Source of the DNA: Hermodice carunculata
Taxonomy: Eukaryota > Annelida > Polychaeta > Eunicida > Amphinomidae
Length of the DNA: 64,000 bases
Reading direction: 5' to 3'
Assembly: GCA_964020975.1 (NCBI GenBank)
Contig: OZ026621.1
Coordinates: 93,880,018-93,944,017, forward strand
Positions 1-12,700 of the stretch are shown here, piece after piece; position 1 is the stretch's first letter; each line of letters opens with the position of its first letter. The translations under genes were made by a program, and so were the position numbers. The notes under the pieces were generated by a model, which saw only the letters and a program-made list of their open reading frames with translations, made no database searches and was not told the DNA's origin.

Positions 1-1983
1 AGCACCTTCCAAAGGCAGCTGAACAAAAATCAACTAACGAAAATGCATAAACCACACCACACATGGGCCTGGCTATATTTTACCATGGAACCACTCCTAT
101 GAACTAGAGGACTGTGACAGTCCTGCACACAGCTGACGTTGCATTCACAGACAGAAATCGCCCAGTGACCTTTGAAATAGTCAACTTTTTGCCAAACATT
201 ATCACTGTTTGCAAGATCACAGTCTTCACTCACACACTTCTGGAGTTACCATTTTGGAAATGAAAGGAGACAGGGTCCACTGTTACCAAGATACTGGCCC
301 ATATGACAGTTTCACCTTTTAAGGTCACTCAAGGTCAAAATTAACAACACGAAGAGAAACCATACAGAACCATGGACTTAGGATCCATCATTACTGAGGT
401 CTAAGCCAATATATCATAGTTGCTGCTAATCCTATAGAAACAATGCTAACATGTACACGTACCCTTACCATATCTCCTAATTTCAATAATTAATTGAAAA
501 TCAGGAAATGCCAACAGCACCATGTAGTGAATAACCATAGACTAGATTGAGTCCAGGTACATTCCCACCAATTTTGAAGAGAATCCAACAAAGTGGTTTG
601 GGAGAAGTCACAAAAAGTGACTAAAACATACTAAGATTTGCCAAAAAAAATGAACAAAATATTGTTTATAAAAAAATACAAAAATCACTGAAGCATAACC
701 ACTTGAACAAACTTGGAAGAAATAAATCCAAAGTAGACCCCCAAGTTTGGAGAGGACCTTGTCAACGCTGTAGAAGAGTTGAAAGTGTAAATGTGAATGG
801 ACGATGATGACGACAACCTCTGATGGACAGAGGGATCATGGAAGACTGACTGTGCTATAACTCAGCTGACTGACAAGTCAGCTGGGCTAAAAATGTTCAT
901 CAGAATTACATTGTAAATTAACAAATTCAAATCTTGATGCCACAAAATATTGAAATATTTGATGTTTTTTTTTTTCCAATCCTGTGCACTGAAAGACATA
1001 GCACAAAATGTTTACAATGTTTTGTATTTTTGAGTTTTTTATGCAATTCTTTTTTTTTTTTTAATAGTACTAGATTGAGATGAAGTGTTGTTTAGTAAAA
1101 CTGGTTGTCCTAAGTGACCATGGTACCTACATCTCCCAGGTATTGAAGGTAGCCACTGGTTAGCAATGAGATATTCATCTACGTTATTTCTGCTCTGTCT
1201 GATTGGCATCAATTCAGAAAAAAAAAAAAAAAAAAACACAAACAAACCTACATAATTGCCTGCTGGACAGACCTACTTTTGATTCTCAAAAGCTACAAAG
1301 TCAGAGCATGAGACACCAGGCAAGCCTCTGTCCTGGTGAACCACTCTGCACAACACAGAAGCCATAGAACAGTGACTAACTAACGACACAGAAAGACAGA
1401 AAGACTCCTGAAAGCACACTCACTGGACAGTCTACATTTACCGAGAAACAGATAAGAAGCTGGAGCTCTCATCACGAAGTACAGAGTTCCATAGGAAGTC
1501 AACATCAAATATCAAAACTGCTTCATTTTTTTTTTTGCTCCTAGGCTTTCCCTCAAAACTTTGGCAATCAAGCATTATTTTCAAGAAAAAGGCCATAACA
1601 AGGACAATGCTGGGAATTTCCCTGAACCAAAATAACTCACAAATGTCTAGTGGTACCTGCTATTCAAGATCACCCCAAATGCCATCACAGCCTGGTCATT
1701 CACAGCATGTGATCTGGAAATGTGGGTAAATTTAAGAACTACATATAGTAAATGGGCTTTAGAGAGCATTCTTAAAAAGATATCCAGTAGTCTCATGATA
1801 GAGGTGGTTTTTAGAGCAGATACTACTGTATTCTTGATGAACTTGCCGTACATTTACCAACCAGCAGTTTTGATTTCCCTTGAGACAAAATTGGCCCAAG
1901 AGTGTGGAAGTGAAAGTGTCTGTGCTGCCTACAATGGTGAGAAAAAGAGCCAAGGTCAAAGAAGACAGTGGTTTCCCACTTAC
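1..1983 (-). other. Start of intron 8, running off the window
   Basis: After GTAAGT no further kinase exon is recognisable. Bases 240-760 hold one copy of a dispersed repeat also seen near 41100-41760 and 49900-50560 (words such as CCATGTAGTGAATAA and ATTGAGTCCAGGTACATTC). Poly-T and poly-A runs lie near 970, 1050 and 1217. Confidence 0.7.
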
Positions 1984-2049
1984 AGCATTGACTTTGTGGT
2001 TCTTAGGCGGAGCCGGAGGGGCCTCATTTGGCCGCCCCTTGTGAGGCTG
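1984..2049 (-). CDS. Exon 8: short proline-rich linker exon with a NAGNAG acceptor
   Basis: It encodes 22 residues (406-427), QPHKGRPNEAPPAPPKNHKV plus NA, phase 0 at both ends, in GC-rich sequence that stands out from the introns. The acceptor reads TTCTTAGCAG, so two AGs three bases apart can be used; the second starts the exon at 2046 and drops the glutamine. The donor is GCT|GTAAGT. In vertebrate STK24/25 the same place holds a basic, proline-containing linker before SQCLST. That conserved segment and the PDCD10-binding C-terminus were not found between 1983 and 1, so the gene continues outside the window. Confidence 0.75.
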
Positions 2050-2978
2050 CTAAGAAAATAGCAATAGATAAAAATGGTGAAACCCCAATCCACTGACAAA
2101 ATATCCCAAGCCAACAGCAGGCATCATTGCATGGGTTTAAGTTCATGCATCAAAAACATTCAACTGTATTGTTTCTGGAAGATAAATATGATGTCCACGT
2201 TCGTGAAGTCGTAAAATAATCTGAAATAAATTACCAAATCATTATTTGAGGGGTAAAAATGTTTTTGAATCATTTTAAATGAAAATTACAATGTTAATGT
2301 TAAACTCTAACTTGGAATAATGTTGTGAAGTTTATGACAATTAGTTTTGAATTGATGGATATTCTGATCAGTTTGCAGCAGAACTTTTCAAATGCTAAAT
2401 CCATTAAAGTTAATAAAGGGTAAATGTATTTCATCAAAATTATCAGAGCTGCTTCAATGTACATATTTTTACTTTACTTCTTCTTTTTCCCACTTTCCTT
2501 TCATTCCAACCCCATTTCTCTTTCTCCCACTGATTTCCACAAGACTCTGGGCTGACCGACTGCCTTCAAAAGTGTCTTCAAAAGACATTACAGAAATGAA
2601 ACGGGACGACTGTGCATCTGTCACTCTTTGATTCTTTCCTGCTTAAAATAAGACCACGTCAAGAGCTTTCCTTGGCATTGGTTGAGTGCAATCCACTAAG
2701 CCTACAACAAGGGGAGCTCTTGGCCTGTGGTACAGTGCCCAAACAGGTCTCATCTACACCCATCATTCAGGATGTGCTCGCCTTACCCCTAGAAATTCAG
2801 GTAAAAACGTTAAAGCGGTCATTTTGCATTTGTGTACGTTTTGTCATCATTTGGACTTCACCGACCAAGTTGGAGGTGTTTTTCCTCGTGTACGTTTTAC
2901 ACTTTTGGCAATTAGTCAGACGAGAGTTGCGTTGTGACATGCAGCATTCTCTGTCATGCCAAGCTGTCAAGCACAAAC
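2050..2978 (-). other. Intron 7 (929 bp)
   Basis: The donor is GTTTGT and the acceptor TTTTCTTAG. A short open stretch on the gene strand near 2600-2470 follows an AG (SSRFISVMSFEDTFEGSRSA), but it has no clear donor and no family counterpart, so it is not called an exon. Confidence 0.7.
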
Positions 2979-3135
2979 CTCGATAATGTCTCTTTTAGCA
3001 GGCTCTCCATTCTGCACCTTGGCCCTGTTGAGTTCTTGTTGCTGCAGAAGTGGAAAGCTCCCTGTGCCTCGTACTGTTTGCAGGTCCCATTCCACATTGA
3101 AAGTTGAGTCCTCTTCGTTTTCATCATCATTTTCT
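2979..3135 (-). CDS. Exon 7: acidic linker and conserved W-motif region after the kinase domain
   Basis: One base completes Ile353, then residues 354-405: ENDDENEEDSTFNVEWDLQT, VRGTGSFPLLQQQ, ELNRAKVQNGEPAKRDIIE. The acidic run followed by an aromatic-W-x-(V/L)-x-T-(V/I)-R motif matches human STK24 (GDWIFTIR) and STK25 (IWTFPPTIR), which gives family identity beyond the kinase domain. Part of this stretch carries nuclear-localisation and caspase-cleavage sites in vertebrate MST3; I do not see a clear caspase site here. The acceptor is GTGATGCAG and the donor GAG|GTTTGT, which is weaker than the others. Confidence 0.88.
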
Positions 3136-3979
3136 CTGCATCACAAATAAAGTTATGGTTGGGTTATTTGATCTTGAGTACAGTGCTGACACTGCATATA
3201 TAATGTGCTAGTTTTTTTTTCTTTTTTCCCTCTGAACATCCTTAAAAAATATGCAGGTTATAAAATTTAACACCAAAGTACCCATTTCAAAATTGTTGTC
3301 GCAGGTCTCGAAATTCACGACGGCCACTGGCCATCGATGCCCTCGTCACGAGCTTTACATTTTCCCTTTACTTATATAGTACTCCATTTTGTATGTCCAT
3401 TGAACATATTTTCACTAAATCCTTTCTAAAGTACAATTCTGAAGCTCCAACAGAGTGGATTTATCTACTCTTATTCACAGCCTGAGCACATGTTATTTTC
3501 AGTAATTCCTCAAACTGACACTAGATGGCACACTAATCAGAAAATCTTGACAAGCACCACATGTTTGCATTCATGCTATGTAAAATAAATTCATTCACGG
3601 AATAAAGTACAATGACAAAGAAAAAATAAATTATAAGTAATTTGTTTGCTTGGGGAGAAGGGTATGAAGAAAGTTTAATGAGATACTTTAATGAAAGACA
3701 GACCTGTGCCAGTTATCTTTGATTATTCTGTGAATAGAAACAGGCCTTTCATAAGCATCACAAAAGCCAACACTTCACAAGATAAATGGAATTTTAAGAT
3801 CACACATTTTGAATATAAACACTGCTAAATGCATTTGTAAACAGGAAACTATGACAAATAAGGAACATGATGATTAAGCCTTTTATAGTTCAGGGAAGAT
3901 GGTGAGCTGATCAGGGGCTGCGGGGGGACGGGGACGGGGACGGGAGGGAGGGATGGTGGATGGGGAGAAAGGGACTCAC
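3136..3979 (-). other. Intron 6 (844 bp)
   Basis: The donor is GTGAGT and the acceptor TTTGTGATGCAG. It contains the G-rich tract described separately. Otherwise AT-rich, with nothing definable. Confidence 0.85.
3914..3952 (+). other. G-quadruplex-prone tract 27-65 bases past the exon 6 donor
   Basis: Seven runs of three to six G on the plus strand (3914, 3922, 3930, 3936, 3942, 3946, 3950), with loops of one to four bases apart from the first. The plus strand is the template for the kinase gene, so the pre-mRNA is C-rich here and any quadruplex would form in the transcribed DNA strand. Confidence 0.7.
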
Positions 3980-4122
3980 ATATCACTGTCACTACTACTG
4001 TCTTCTTGGCCTGCCCCTGATGCCTTCCATTTCTTGTAGTTCTCTATCAACTCCTGCAGGAATACTGTCCGTTTTGCCTTCTTAATAAACTGGTGTTTTA
4101 GCAGTTCCTTTGCTGTTGGTCT
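3980..4122 (-). CDS. Exon 6: end of kinase domain and start of acidic linker
   Basis: It encodes residues 306-352 (RPTAKELLKHQFIKKAKRTV, FLQELIENYKKWKA, then GQEDSSSDSD) plus two bases of codon 353; it leaves in phase 2. RPTAKELLKHQFI closes the kinase domain, and FLQELIENYKKWKA matches the helix after it in STK24/25 (FLTELIDRYKRWK). The acidic serine cluster matches the SSSEDSD of the vertebrate linker. The donor GATAT|GTGAGT is consensus. If the intron is retained, the next codons are Met and TGA, giving a short form ending SDM without the regulatory tail. I favour splicing because exon 7 fits in phase. Confidence 0.93.
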
Positions 4123-4886
4123 CTGTAAGAGTATGGAAATTGAAATGTAGTGTATGCATGATCTGAGTTGCCAGTAAAACAAAATACAAACTGATGCTGC
4201 TGGCAAATTTCTCTTGTGAGCAACTTAATGGATTCTTCACTCAGTGGTGCCACCTAGTGGATGACTTATCTCATTTATCTGGATGTTTCGACACAAGCCT
4301 TCAGTAAGTGGAGCCACCCTGGGATTCTGATGTATATACTGTTGTATTATTGCACTGTAAACGTCATACATTCTTGTCTAAACAAAAGAGTGTGGGTATT
4401 GAAGTAGAAATTATGCTACCTATCTGGGCATGCAAGTACACCTATGTAAATGAGCAAAGAAGTGTCATTAATATATATATATCATGATGTTTGATTTTCT
4501 TTTTCTTTTTTTCAAATTTGTCAAAATCATAAATAACCATTTTGCAATTTGTTAAGGTCAGATGATCTAAAAATTATTTTGTGAACTCATGAAACTTCTT
4601 TTTCCACAGGAGTCACATTCCCCATGCACACACAAACAGCATGACGTGTACATTGTATCAGTACCTGACGTTCGGTTCCAACTTACGACTTGTCACATTT
4701 TTCTCCTTCTTTTTGTGTAATGCAAACACAGACAGCAAGACACCAGTCCAGATTATTCAAGGAATAGACAACATTAGCCAGCAACAATTTTGTGTCATTG
4801 GGTTGTGTATTCAGCTGAAAACACACAAAACTGCTAATTGTGATCAGTCCTATTGAATTTTTCTCACATGATTCAAATATACTTAC
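4123..4886 (-). other. Intron 5 (764 bp)
   Basis: The donor is GTAAGT and the acceptor TACTCTTACAG. It is AT-rich with a short (TA)n at 4472-4482. Nothing else definable. Confidence 0.85.
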
Positions 4887-5072
4887 ATTTTCAGGATCTT
4901 TGTTTAAACATAGTTCAACAAATTCCTTAAACTGTTTTCCATGGCTGCCGGTAAGTTGGGGCGGGTTGTTTTTGGGTATAAGAAAAAGTACCCTCATTGG
5001 ATGAAGGTCTGAGTTGGGCGGCTCTCCCTTCGCCAATTCTATGGCTGTGATGCCCAGACTCCATATGTCAGC
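4887..5072 (-). CDS. Exon 5: kinase C-lobe (helices F-H)
   Basis: It encodes 62 residues (244-305), [20 protein letters not shown] to CLNKDPEN, phase 0 at both ends. [19 protein letters not shown] with [18 protein letters not shown] is the GCK-III C-lobe signature, nearly identical to STK24/25/26. The segment [15 protein letters not shown] is more variable, as in other family members. The acceptor is GCTTACAG and the donor AAT|GTAAGT. It joins in frame to either 4A or 4B through Lys243-Ala244. Confidence 0.95.
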
Positions 5073-6258
5073 CTGTAAGCATAACATACCACATATAACT
5101 GTTCAACATGTTAAGGCACCCTGCAGTATACGTGACATGTGCTAAATATATATATGTCAACTTAAAATATGAATTATGCACCTGAAACAATAAAATACAT
5201 GTAATTATTACCACCAAACAAAAAGTTTAAGTTTTAAAGACGACGGTAATGTTTGTTACCAGGCAAGTAATGTACTTCATACCTGGTCGCAATCATACAT
5301 AGCTTCCAGCAATAGAAGCTTAAACTTTACAGTGTCAAAATAAACTAATTTTCTGTCACTGGCCTTGCTAAGTTTTCATATCAAAATAAACTAATCATCA
5401 CACTGAACAACATGATTTTCATGAAAATCTTCCACAAAAGAGAAAGATACAGACCTACATACTGTATTAATATGACAGAATGTATGCTGGTCCACAAACT
5501 CTACATTTAACATGCTTTAACTTTTATATAATTTGAGATGCATGCCCAGTTTTAAAACAAAACAGCTGCCGACTTTAAGACTTAAAATCAATTAACATTA
5601 TGCAATTAATAATGAAAGTTAATGTTGTTGTGCAACTGTAGATAAACATAAAAACATAGCCGACATATTTTTACTCGATATTTTGATAGCAGGACCATTA
5701 GTACAGTTGTTTCTCCACAACTGGTTGCTTATTTCAGCATTAGTGAAAACTTATCACAGATCATCTACAGTGTACATGCATATTATGGGGAATAAGCGAC
5801 TTGTTTGTGACATTCTTGAGGGAATAGATTTTCACCTGCCATACCACACTTCCACATGGAAGCTGTAGTTTTGAAGATAAGTTATGCTCATGAATGTGTT
5901 TTAACTGAAATTTGCTGAATTCATGTGGCTATGTAAATTGCAATAAGTGGCCAACTTATCGAATAAGCTGACAAACATGGTTGCCATGGCAACTGTCCCA
6001 AACCTTATTTCATAAAAAACTATGTATTTTGCTAAAATCAAAGGCATAAATGTATATTGTGATATAACCTGTCAAGATCCCAGCACTAAAAAGATTTAGG
6101 AATGCAACATTAACCTTGGTGAACCATTTCATGTTGTTCAACTTTAGTTATTTTGTAAAATATCAGAATATGAAATAATACTTTGGTTACCATGGCAACC
6201 AAGTGTTACACCTATTATTTTCTTTTGACACTTACGGAGCCCAAGAGCACCACTTGTA

Positions 6259-6369
6259 CTGAACATTGTGATATATCGGTAAGATACTGAACATAGTGAT
6301 ATATCAGTAAGATACTGAACATTGTAATATATCAGTAAGATACTGAACATTGTGATATACCACTAAGAT
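6259..6369. repeat. 29-bp tandem repeat, about 4 units
   Basis: Unit ACTGAACATTGTGATATATC followed by AGTAAGAT. Confidence 0.9.
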
Positions 6370-7223
6370 AACTAGCTACATCATAGGTACACAATAAATT
6401 GAGTCCAATATTTGGAATTTCAACCCAAATCCCCAGACACAGGCTACATAAGCCAAGGAAACAGAACAGACTGGAAAGTATTAAGTAACCACTGGCTGGT
6501 ACTTCCAAATAGACATGTACAAAAAGATTTCAAGAGGCTCAGCTACAAATTGTACATGTTGTTGTGTTGTCAAACAATTCCCTTTCTTTTTTTTTTTGTA
6601 CAGACAGACAAGACTGACGGATGAATGTGAGCAATGGCATAAACTCTGCCCCTATGGCAAGCTAAAAATCATGTCAAAAGTCTGACACGGGTAATTTAAC
6701 CTGAGCACTTACAAATCTAAAGTTGAAATGGTTTGTGGTCATGTGATAAAGTGGTGGCTGGTCAAGATTCATGTGCATTGGTCCCTGCCTTGAAAGACCC
6801 TCTGTGTGGATCAGCAAACTGTCATCTCTAAAAGCTGCCCATCTTTCATTGGTGGTAGAAATAATTTGAAAATGACTAAGCAGAGTATCCTAAACAGTGG
6901 TGGTGGTCCTTCAAGACGTGGTCTCTCCTTGGAAGGTTCTTACAAGACAGTTGCCTCCACAGCACATCAAACACCACGTTGTCTCCACTACACTTGAATA
7001 GCAGGGGAGAAGAGCATGGAGATTGGTCTGTTTGGCAGGCAAATAAGACAGGCACCAATGCATAACTCACATACAAACCATGGAAACAGAAACTGGTCGA
7101 GAAAATGTTCTGAATAAGCTTGTTAGATGAGATTTAAGAAAGTACACATCCTGGCCTGGTGATCAACATTTCCAAGTTCAAAGTGCTGACTGTCTGGTAG
7201 GTCATGAAGGTGTGAGGAGGGTT

Positions 7224-7318
7224 GACACTTAAAATGCTGATTTAAGATGGAGTCAACTGCTTTCCGCGGGACACTTTGTGAAAACAACTCTAGTCGTCAT
7301 TAGCATTTTAAGGTTAAA
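7224..7318. mobile_element. Hairpin MITE, internally deleted
   Basis: 95 bp keeping only both ends (CACTTAAAATGCTGATTTAA and TTAGCATTTTAAGGTTAA) and one hairpin arm (GTCAACTGCTTTCC). Confidence 0.65.
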
Positions 7319-7975
7319 CAACACTACCTGTTTTGACACAAAGCCAGCAGCCTTTGTATCTGGCCTTGAACTTGGGCCAGGGGCTATGACACCTGTGGAG
7401 TGATGGAGATGTGTGTCACATGTACATGCAGAGATTACAGGTCATGACCACAGCCAGTAAATGATGTTAATATCTATAAGTACCTGTTGCATAATACTAC
7501 AGGATTCTGCAACACATGAATGCATAATTTTACCGACATTCAAACCATCACTTTCAGAGACAACTGCCAAGTGCATATTAAAACGCCTTGCTTTTTTCTT
7601 TCTGGTTCCTTTAACCATCTACATGCCACTGTTATGTGATGATAGCAATTATATGCTGCACAGACCGGGAAACTAAAAAAAACGCATATTGCACATGATT
7701 CCAATTTTGTTAGACGCCAGTTTTGTTTCATTAGTCATCAGAGCCAGGCAATAAGAGCACAAGTCATTCATATATGGCAAGGTGATCATGATAATGCACA
7801 CGGATGCTTTGGTGTCTTGGTGAATCAAAATGTTCTGCAACCTGATAAGCATAAGCTGAGCCTAGGCAGCGGACTATGGCCTGTTCACTGCATACAGCTC
7901 AGGCACAAGATCCACCTTATACTGCCAATGTACACCACCTGCTGTCAGGTCACTTTCCTATACTGTAAATAAACA

Positions 7976-8153
7976 TACAATATTCCCTGTCTTGAGAGGC
8001 AAAGGCAGGCCCAAAAGTGGCCTCTCAAGACAGGTGGCCTCTCATTAGAGGTACAATAACATGGAAAAGATAGCAGCAGGGACTTGCCAAAAGTGGCCTT
8101 TCAAGCCAGGTGGCCTCTCATTGGAGTGACCTCTCAAGACAGGGACCAATGTA
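7976..8153. mobile_element. pogo-like MITE
   Basis: 178 bp with ends TATTCCCTGTCTTGAGAGGC and CCTCTCAAGACAGGGACCAA, plus internal inverted copies of GGTGGCCTCTCA. Non-coding. Confidence 0.75.
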
Positions 8154-8679
8154 TATTCACAGGTACATGGTTTTTTTTTTTATACTTTTGACTTCCAGGC
8201 ATTTTAACTGGTTTTAATTTCACTATTTTGGATGCAGTTCATATTAATCCTCAGTTACAATACTATTTCACTGTTTTGCTTTGAAAAAAAAATAATGATT
8301 TTGTACCATAGGTAAAAATAAAAATACAATGTATGCCAAATTTCACTTAATTTACAGTACATAATGACTGCTCCTACTGTCTATACATCTGTAGTTCTTT
8401 GTTTTTTCTTTTAAAGCTATTTAAAGCAATATAAATGGCCTATATTTACATTTTGTCACTTGTATGTTGAGGTATTTTATTTTTTAAAGGCCCATGGGCC
8501 TAATGCTCTGCTGACATGTAACTGGACAACGCTCACAAAATATTAATTTCCTGAAATGTAATATTTCTTAGATCTTGTTGAAGTTACTAATCTTCCACAT
8601 GATATACATTAGTGGTACATTTAATATGCTCAGCCTTAATCTTTCTCTACAGATTTATTTAGAACCATTCCCTAGAGTA

Positions 8680-9740
8680 TTTCATGACCCTGAAAAATAG
8701 TCCCAGGCAACCCAAATATTTTAAGATTTGACCATTGGCCTCATACATATTTTGAATAAATTTTGTAGATATCATCACAGTGATGAGTTTGATGTGCTTT
8801 TGATGCCAGTGAGGTTAGTTCCAATTAAAACCACCAGTGGCACCACCAGGACTCCACAAGTCAGACTAGTGTCTGCAGAATGTTCCTGTAATGGTATACA
8901 GATATATGTGCACAACATGAGATTGAATGACTATCATATAAAGAAAACCCCACCTACCCCCCATATTTCCGAAAAAGCATTGCCTCCATGACCTTGACAA
9001 AGTAGGTTAGGGTCATCCCTATCATGCAATATAAACCGTCCAGATATGATAAACATTTGTGGTACATTTGGTGTCATCTGTCTCACTATTTTTCTCAAAA
9101 TGTTGAATTCAATGTGTCCTCAACACATTTTGGTCCCTATCTTCCATACAGTGTATGTTGATGCCACAAAAATTCGGTACATTTTCCTCTTTTCAGCCAA
9201 TTGACATCCCTATCAAGCTTCATGATTCATGGAAAACTCTTTGAAAAAGGGCATTCCCATAATGTTCATGTTTTGGTCCATGTTTTGTACAGATGACACC
9301 ACCAATATCAACAACCATATGGATCTTCATACTTTTTATAATATCAATAACCATATGGATCTTCATACTTTTTATAAGTCAGGAAAATTACTTGGATTTA
9401 ACTTGAAAACTGTGGCCTGTATTATGTTCACAAAACAATTTTACGGACAGATGGAATAACGCTTTCAGTGCCAAATTTTGACCTGAGTCAACAGCTTTTT
9501 TCGCAGTGCATACTGGGTGCATTGCGTCCAATGTGCGCCAACAAAAGCTGTTGACCTGGGATATTCTCTCTGGAAATATAGGCATGCTGGTACTTGAATG
9601 AAAGGTCTTTTTAGGAGGAATAAGAATCTGGGATTCTAATGAGAATTCAGATTAGTTTGACTTAAGTAGATCGACTTTAGTCATGCTTGGCACTGACAGA
9701 CATGACTGATCATAAAAGCTCTGCAACCTCAAGTCACTGC
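8680..9740. repeat. Older dispersed repeat, interrupted by a hairpin MITE
   Basis: Alignable in blocks with 59370-59830 (AATAAATTTTGTAGATATCA, CATGACCTTGACAAAGTAGG, CTATCATGCAATATAAACC) and with 26480-26610 and 60690-60900 at the right end (AAGCTCTGCAACC). A 36-bp segment is tandemly doubled at 9302-9374. Not assignable to a class. Confidence 0.6.
9457..9703. mobile_element. Hairpin MITE inserted in an older dispersed repeat
   Basis: About 247 bp with inner ends CGCTTTCAGTGCCAA and TTGGCACTGACAGA; the outer TTAA is worn. The hairpin spans roughly 9485-9559. The flanks (ACGGACAGATGGA on the left, CATGACTGATCATAAAAGCT on the right) form continuous sequence in the related repeat at 26540-26600, which marks the insertion. 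Confidence 0.78.
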
Positions 9741-12700
9741 ATCCACTGTTTCTGTAGATCTAGCACAAGTTGTCTCTCATTCTGTATGTCTTCATGTATT
9801 TTTTTTTTTTTTTTTTTTAAGGTTCTAAAAAGTAGGCAGCAGAGTAACTGGCACTACTGAAAACGACCTGCAGATGAAAAGGACCATCAGAACTCTCTTG
9901 GCTCAGTTATTTGCCTCCTGGAGCAGACCAAGCTCTGTTTGTTCTGTTTAGCTGGCAACAATCAATGCCAAGAGAACAGTAGCACACATCAGCTTCACCT
10001 GACATGAAATTTTTCCTCAGAATCATAAGACATGCTGATAATTGTGTAGGGTTGGTCAGTGTTACTGTCAGTGTGAATTATTTGACAGTTTCATCTCATG
10101 CTGTCAACTTTGGCTCTCCAGCATATTTAGGGAGTAGTTAGTTTACTGGCTTAGGTTGATGTTTTGACCCTTGATTCCTCCTGAGGACTAAGCTTGTGTC
10201 TCATTATAACAAAATATATATGTCAACATGAGCTTGAGTAATTACGCTGTTACGACAGTTCTTTAAACCTGTTCTTGTTAGAACTAGGCTGAGTCAGCTG
10301 CTTCTCTTGGCGTGAAGTGGGTGTGATGCACCCCACCCGTGGTCAAACAAAGCTGTTACTTGGGACATGTTGTTACGATGGGTCTTATGTGCAAGCCTCG
10401 CGAAAAATGCTCACAAGATATTTAAGTAAAAAAAAAATTTAAGCAGAAAACCATTTGCATCTGGGCACTTTGGAATGACCTGAGCAGGAAAGAATGAACC
10501 AGTTGTACCAGTAGCTATCCTCACTGACGACTATACTCCACAGGCCAATACTTGCTGTCTCTCTCGGTCAGTCATGGGGTCAGCTACCACAGCCAGATGG
10601 ACCAGAGGCCATGCCAGCTCACTGGCTGGTTGCAATAAATTGCCACAAGGGGGAGTTGGGGAGCAGTACTAAAAGTGAGTGATGTGTCATGAAAAACACA
10701 CTGACAGCCACACAATCCTGAGCAATATGCATTAAAAGACAATCATATCTTGACCAGAATCAACGCCAAACCTCCAATATATGTGCATATTTTGGAAAAT
10801 GGCAGCAACTGTTCAAAGTAAGGCATAACGGTACACGAGACAGACCAACTGTCCTTAACAGTCTGACGTGGACAATTACCACTTCTCTGCCATTCTGCAA
10901 ACAACTAGACCTTCACATGATTAATCAAATAGCTGGGTTATTTTTTTTTTCTTCGCGGCAAGTAATTCTTGCCTGTACATATTTGTGTCTGTTGTAGCAC
11001 AGGTTGACTTGACATCCTTGTCTTGCTCTCTTAGTGATGTCTTTCCCCATTTGTACTGGGTCACATACCGACAGACACTTTTTTCGGTACTTCTTTACAA
11101 GCTGTTCACTGGCTGGTTACCGCTGCTCAGCTGTCTCAAACTTTTTGGCTCAATAACTTTCAAACATGCATTGAGATTAAGCTTTCTGCTGAGTAAAGTG
11201 ACTTTTGGGATTTTGTATTATGACTGCAAAGTATTTGACAACAGCTATAAAACTGCTTTTTTCTTTATGTTATTTTATTTTTTTCTTACCATGTTTTGTT
11301 TTGCTGCTAAAAATCTGGCTCCAGTTTAGTGTCTTGTTCATAAATTCTTTTCTCTTATCACCATGAGTACCAGTGCAAGAGGTTTGGGAGAAGTCTTTTC
11401 ATTTAAACTTGGTAGATGGACGGCTGGCGAATGATGGATCACCCTATAACCTCAGTTGGCTGACAAGTCAGCTGAGCTAAAAAGAAACTCATTGTCTCAA
11501 AAGCTGGCAGTATTTTGCAATTTGCAGATTTACTTTCATGCCCCCCCCCAATAAAAAATAAAATAAAAAATGAACACAAAGCAAATTACAATACTTAATA
11601 CAGTGACTGCTCTGGCCATTTGTCAGTAGGGCGTGTCACATACACTATTGAACATGATGGCAGCACCTGCTTCATGTCTCACATTATCAACCAATGAAAC
11701 AAGCAGGTTTTCAATGTTTGTCCTTAAGGTGTCTCCCCCTGCAACAGGTGAATACCAAGGAGCAGTTACCAGCACTGCCACCTACAGGCAAAAGGCTGAA
11801 TTGTTTTATTTTTGTTTTTGCATTTGGCTCATGAAAATTTTCAAATGTAGCATTTATTTCAGCATGCATTGCCGGAGGGTGACGCTAAATGTTTCAAACG
11901 TTGTACGTTATCTTCCAGTTCAGCCAAGATTTTTTTCAGGTCTAGATCAGTCCCTGCCCACAGCATCCAGTGATGCATGGTACTTTTTTTGTACTACCTA
12001 AGTGGGCGGTAGATAATACTGCTCACTAGTCTGAGCTTCAGATGACCATATGCCTCAGTACTTTCGCTGTACACGTAGCTTAATAAATTGAACAACCAGC
12101 TCGTGTCACAAATCTGAAGCATAGCATCACTTAATTACAGAAACAGACTCCTATTTCTTTCTTAAGATAAACCCAGCTGGAAATAGAATACTGTTTTTTC
12201 ACCCATGACATATCAGACATAATTATAATAAATAAGCAATGCAACACATGCAATGTTAATTTTCAGGAGAAGGAAAATGAGTGGCGCAGATAGGGCAGTC
12301 TGGTGGCTATTGGGTCCACTGTATCCCCATGTAACAATGGACCCACCCATTTTCCCAGAATTCAATTTGTACTTCCTGCACAGCATGATGCTTCAGACTG
12401 AGAATCAAGAATCTTCTGTCATAGTTTGAATAGCTAGCAGCATATAACACAGAATTACATCATTGTTGCTCTTTTGCCCCAGTTTGGAATAAGTTTTTAA
12501 GACTTTTATTCTGTAACAGCAAATGTCAGTTGATATTATCTCTGTAAAATGATGCAATTACGATTGTTAATGACTGCAGGTGTCCAAATTACATTACCCC
12601 ACCAAACACATGTATTATTTCCCATGGTATGTATTTTGCAGCCAAGTTTGAAAACATTATTTTTACCACTGTTTCCATGACAAAAGTTTATTATTTGATT

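Noticed and set aside
2470-2600. Possible extra kinase exon between exons 7 and 8
   Set aside because: Open frame with an upstream AG, but no good donor and no counterpart in the family; exons 7 and 8 already join in phase.
11633-12001. 122-codon plus-strand frame
   Set aside because: No recognisable features and no splice context; likely chance.
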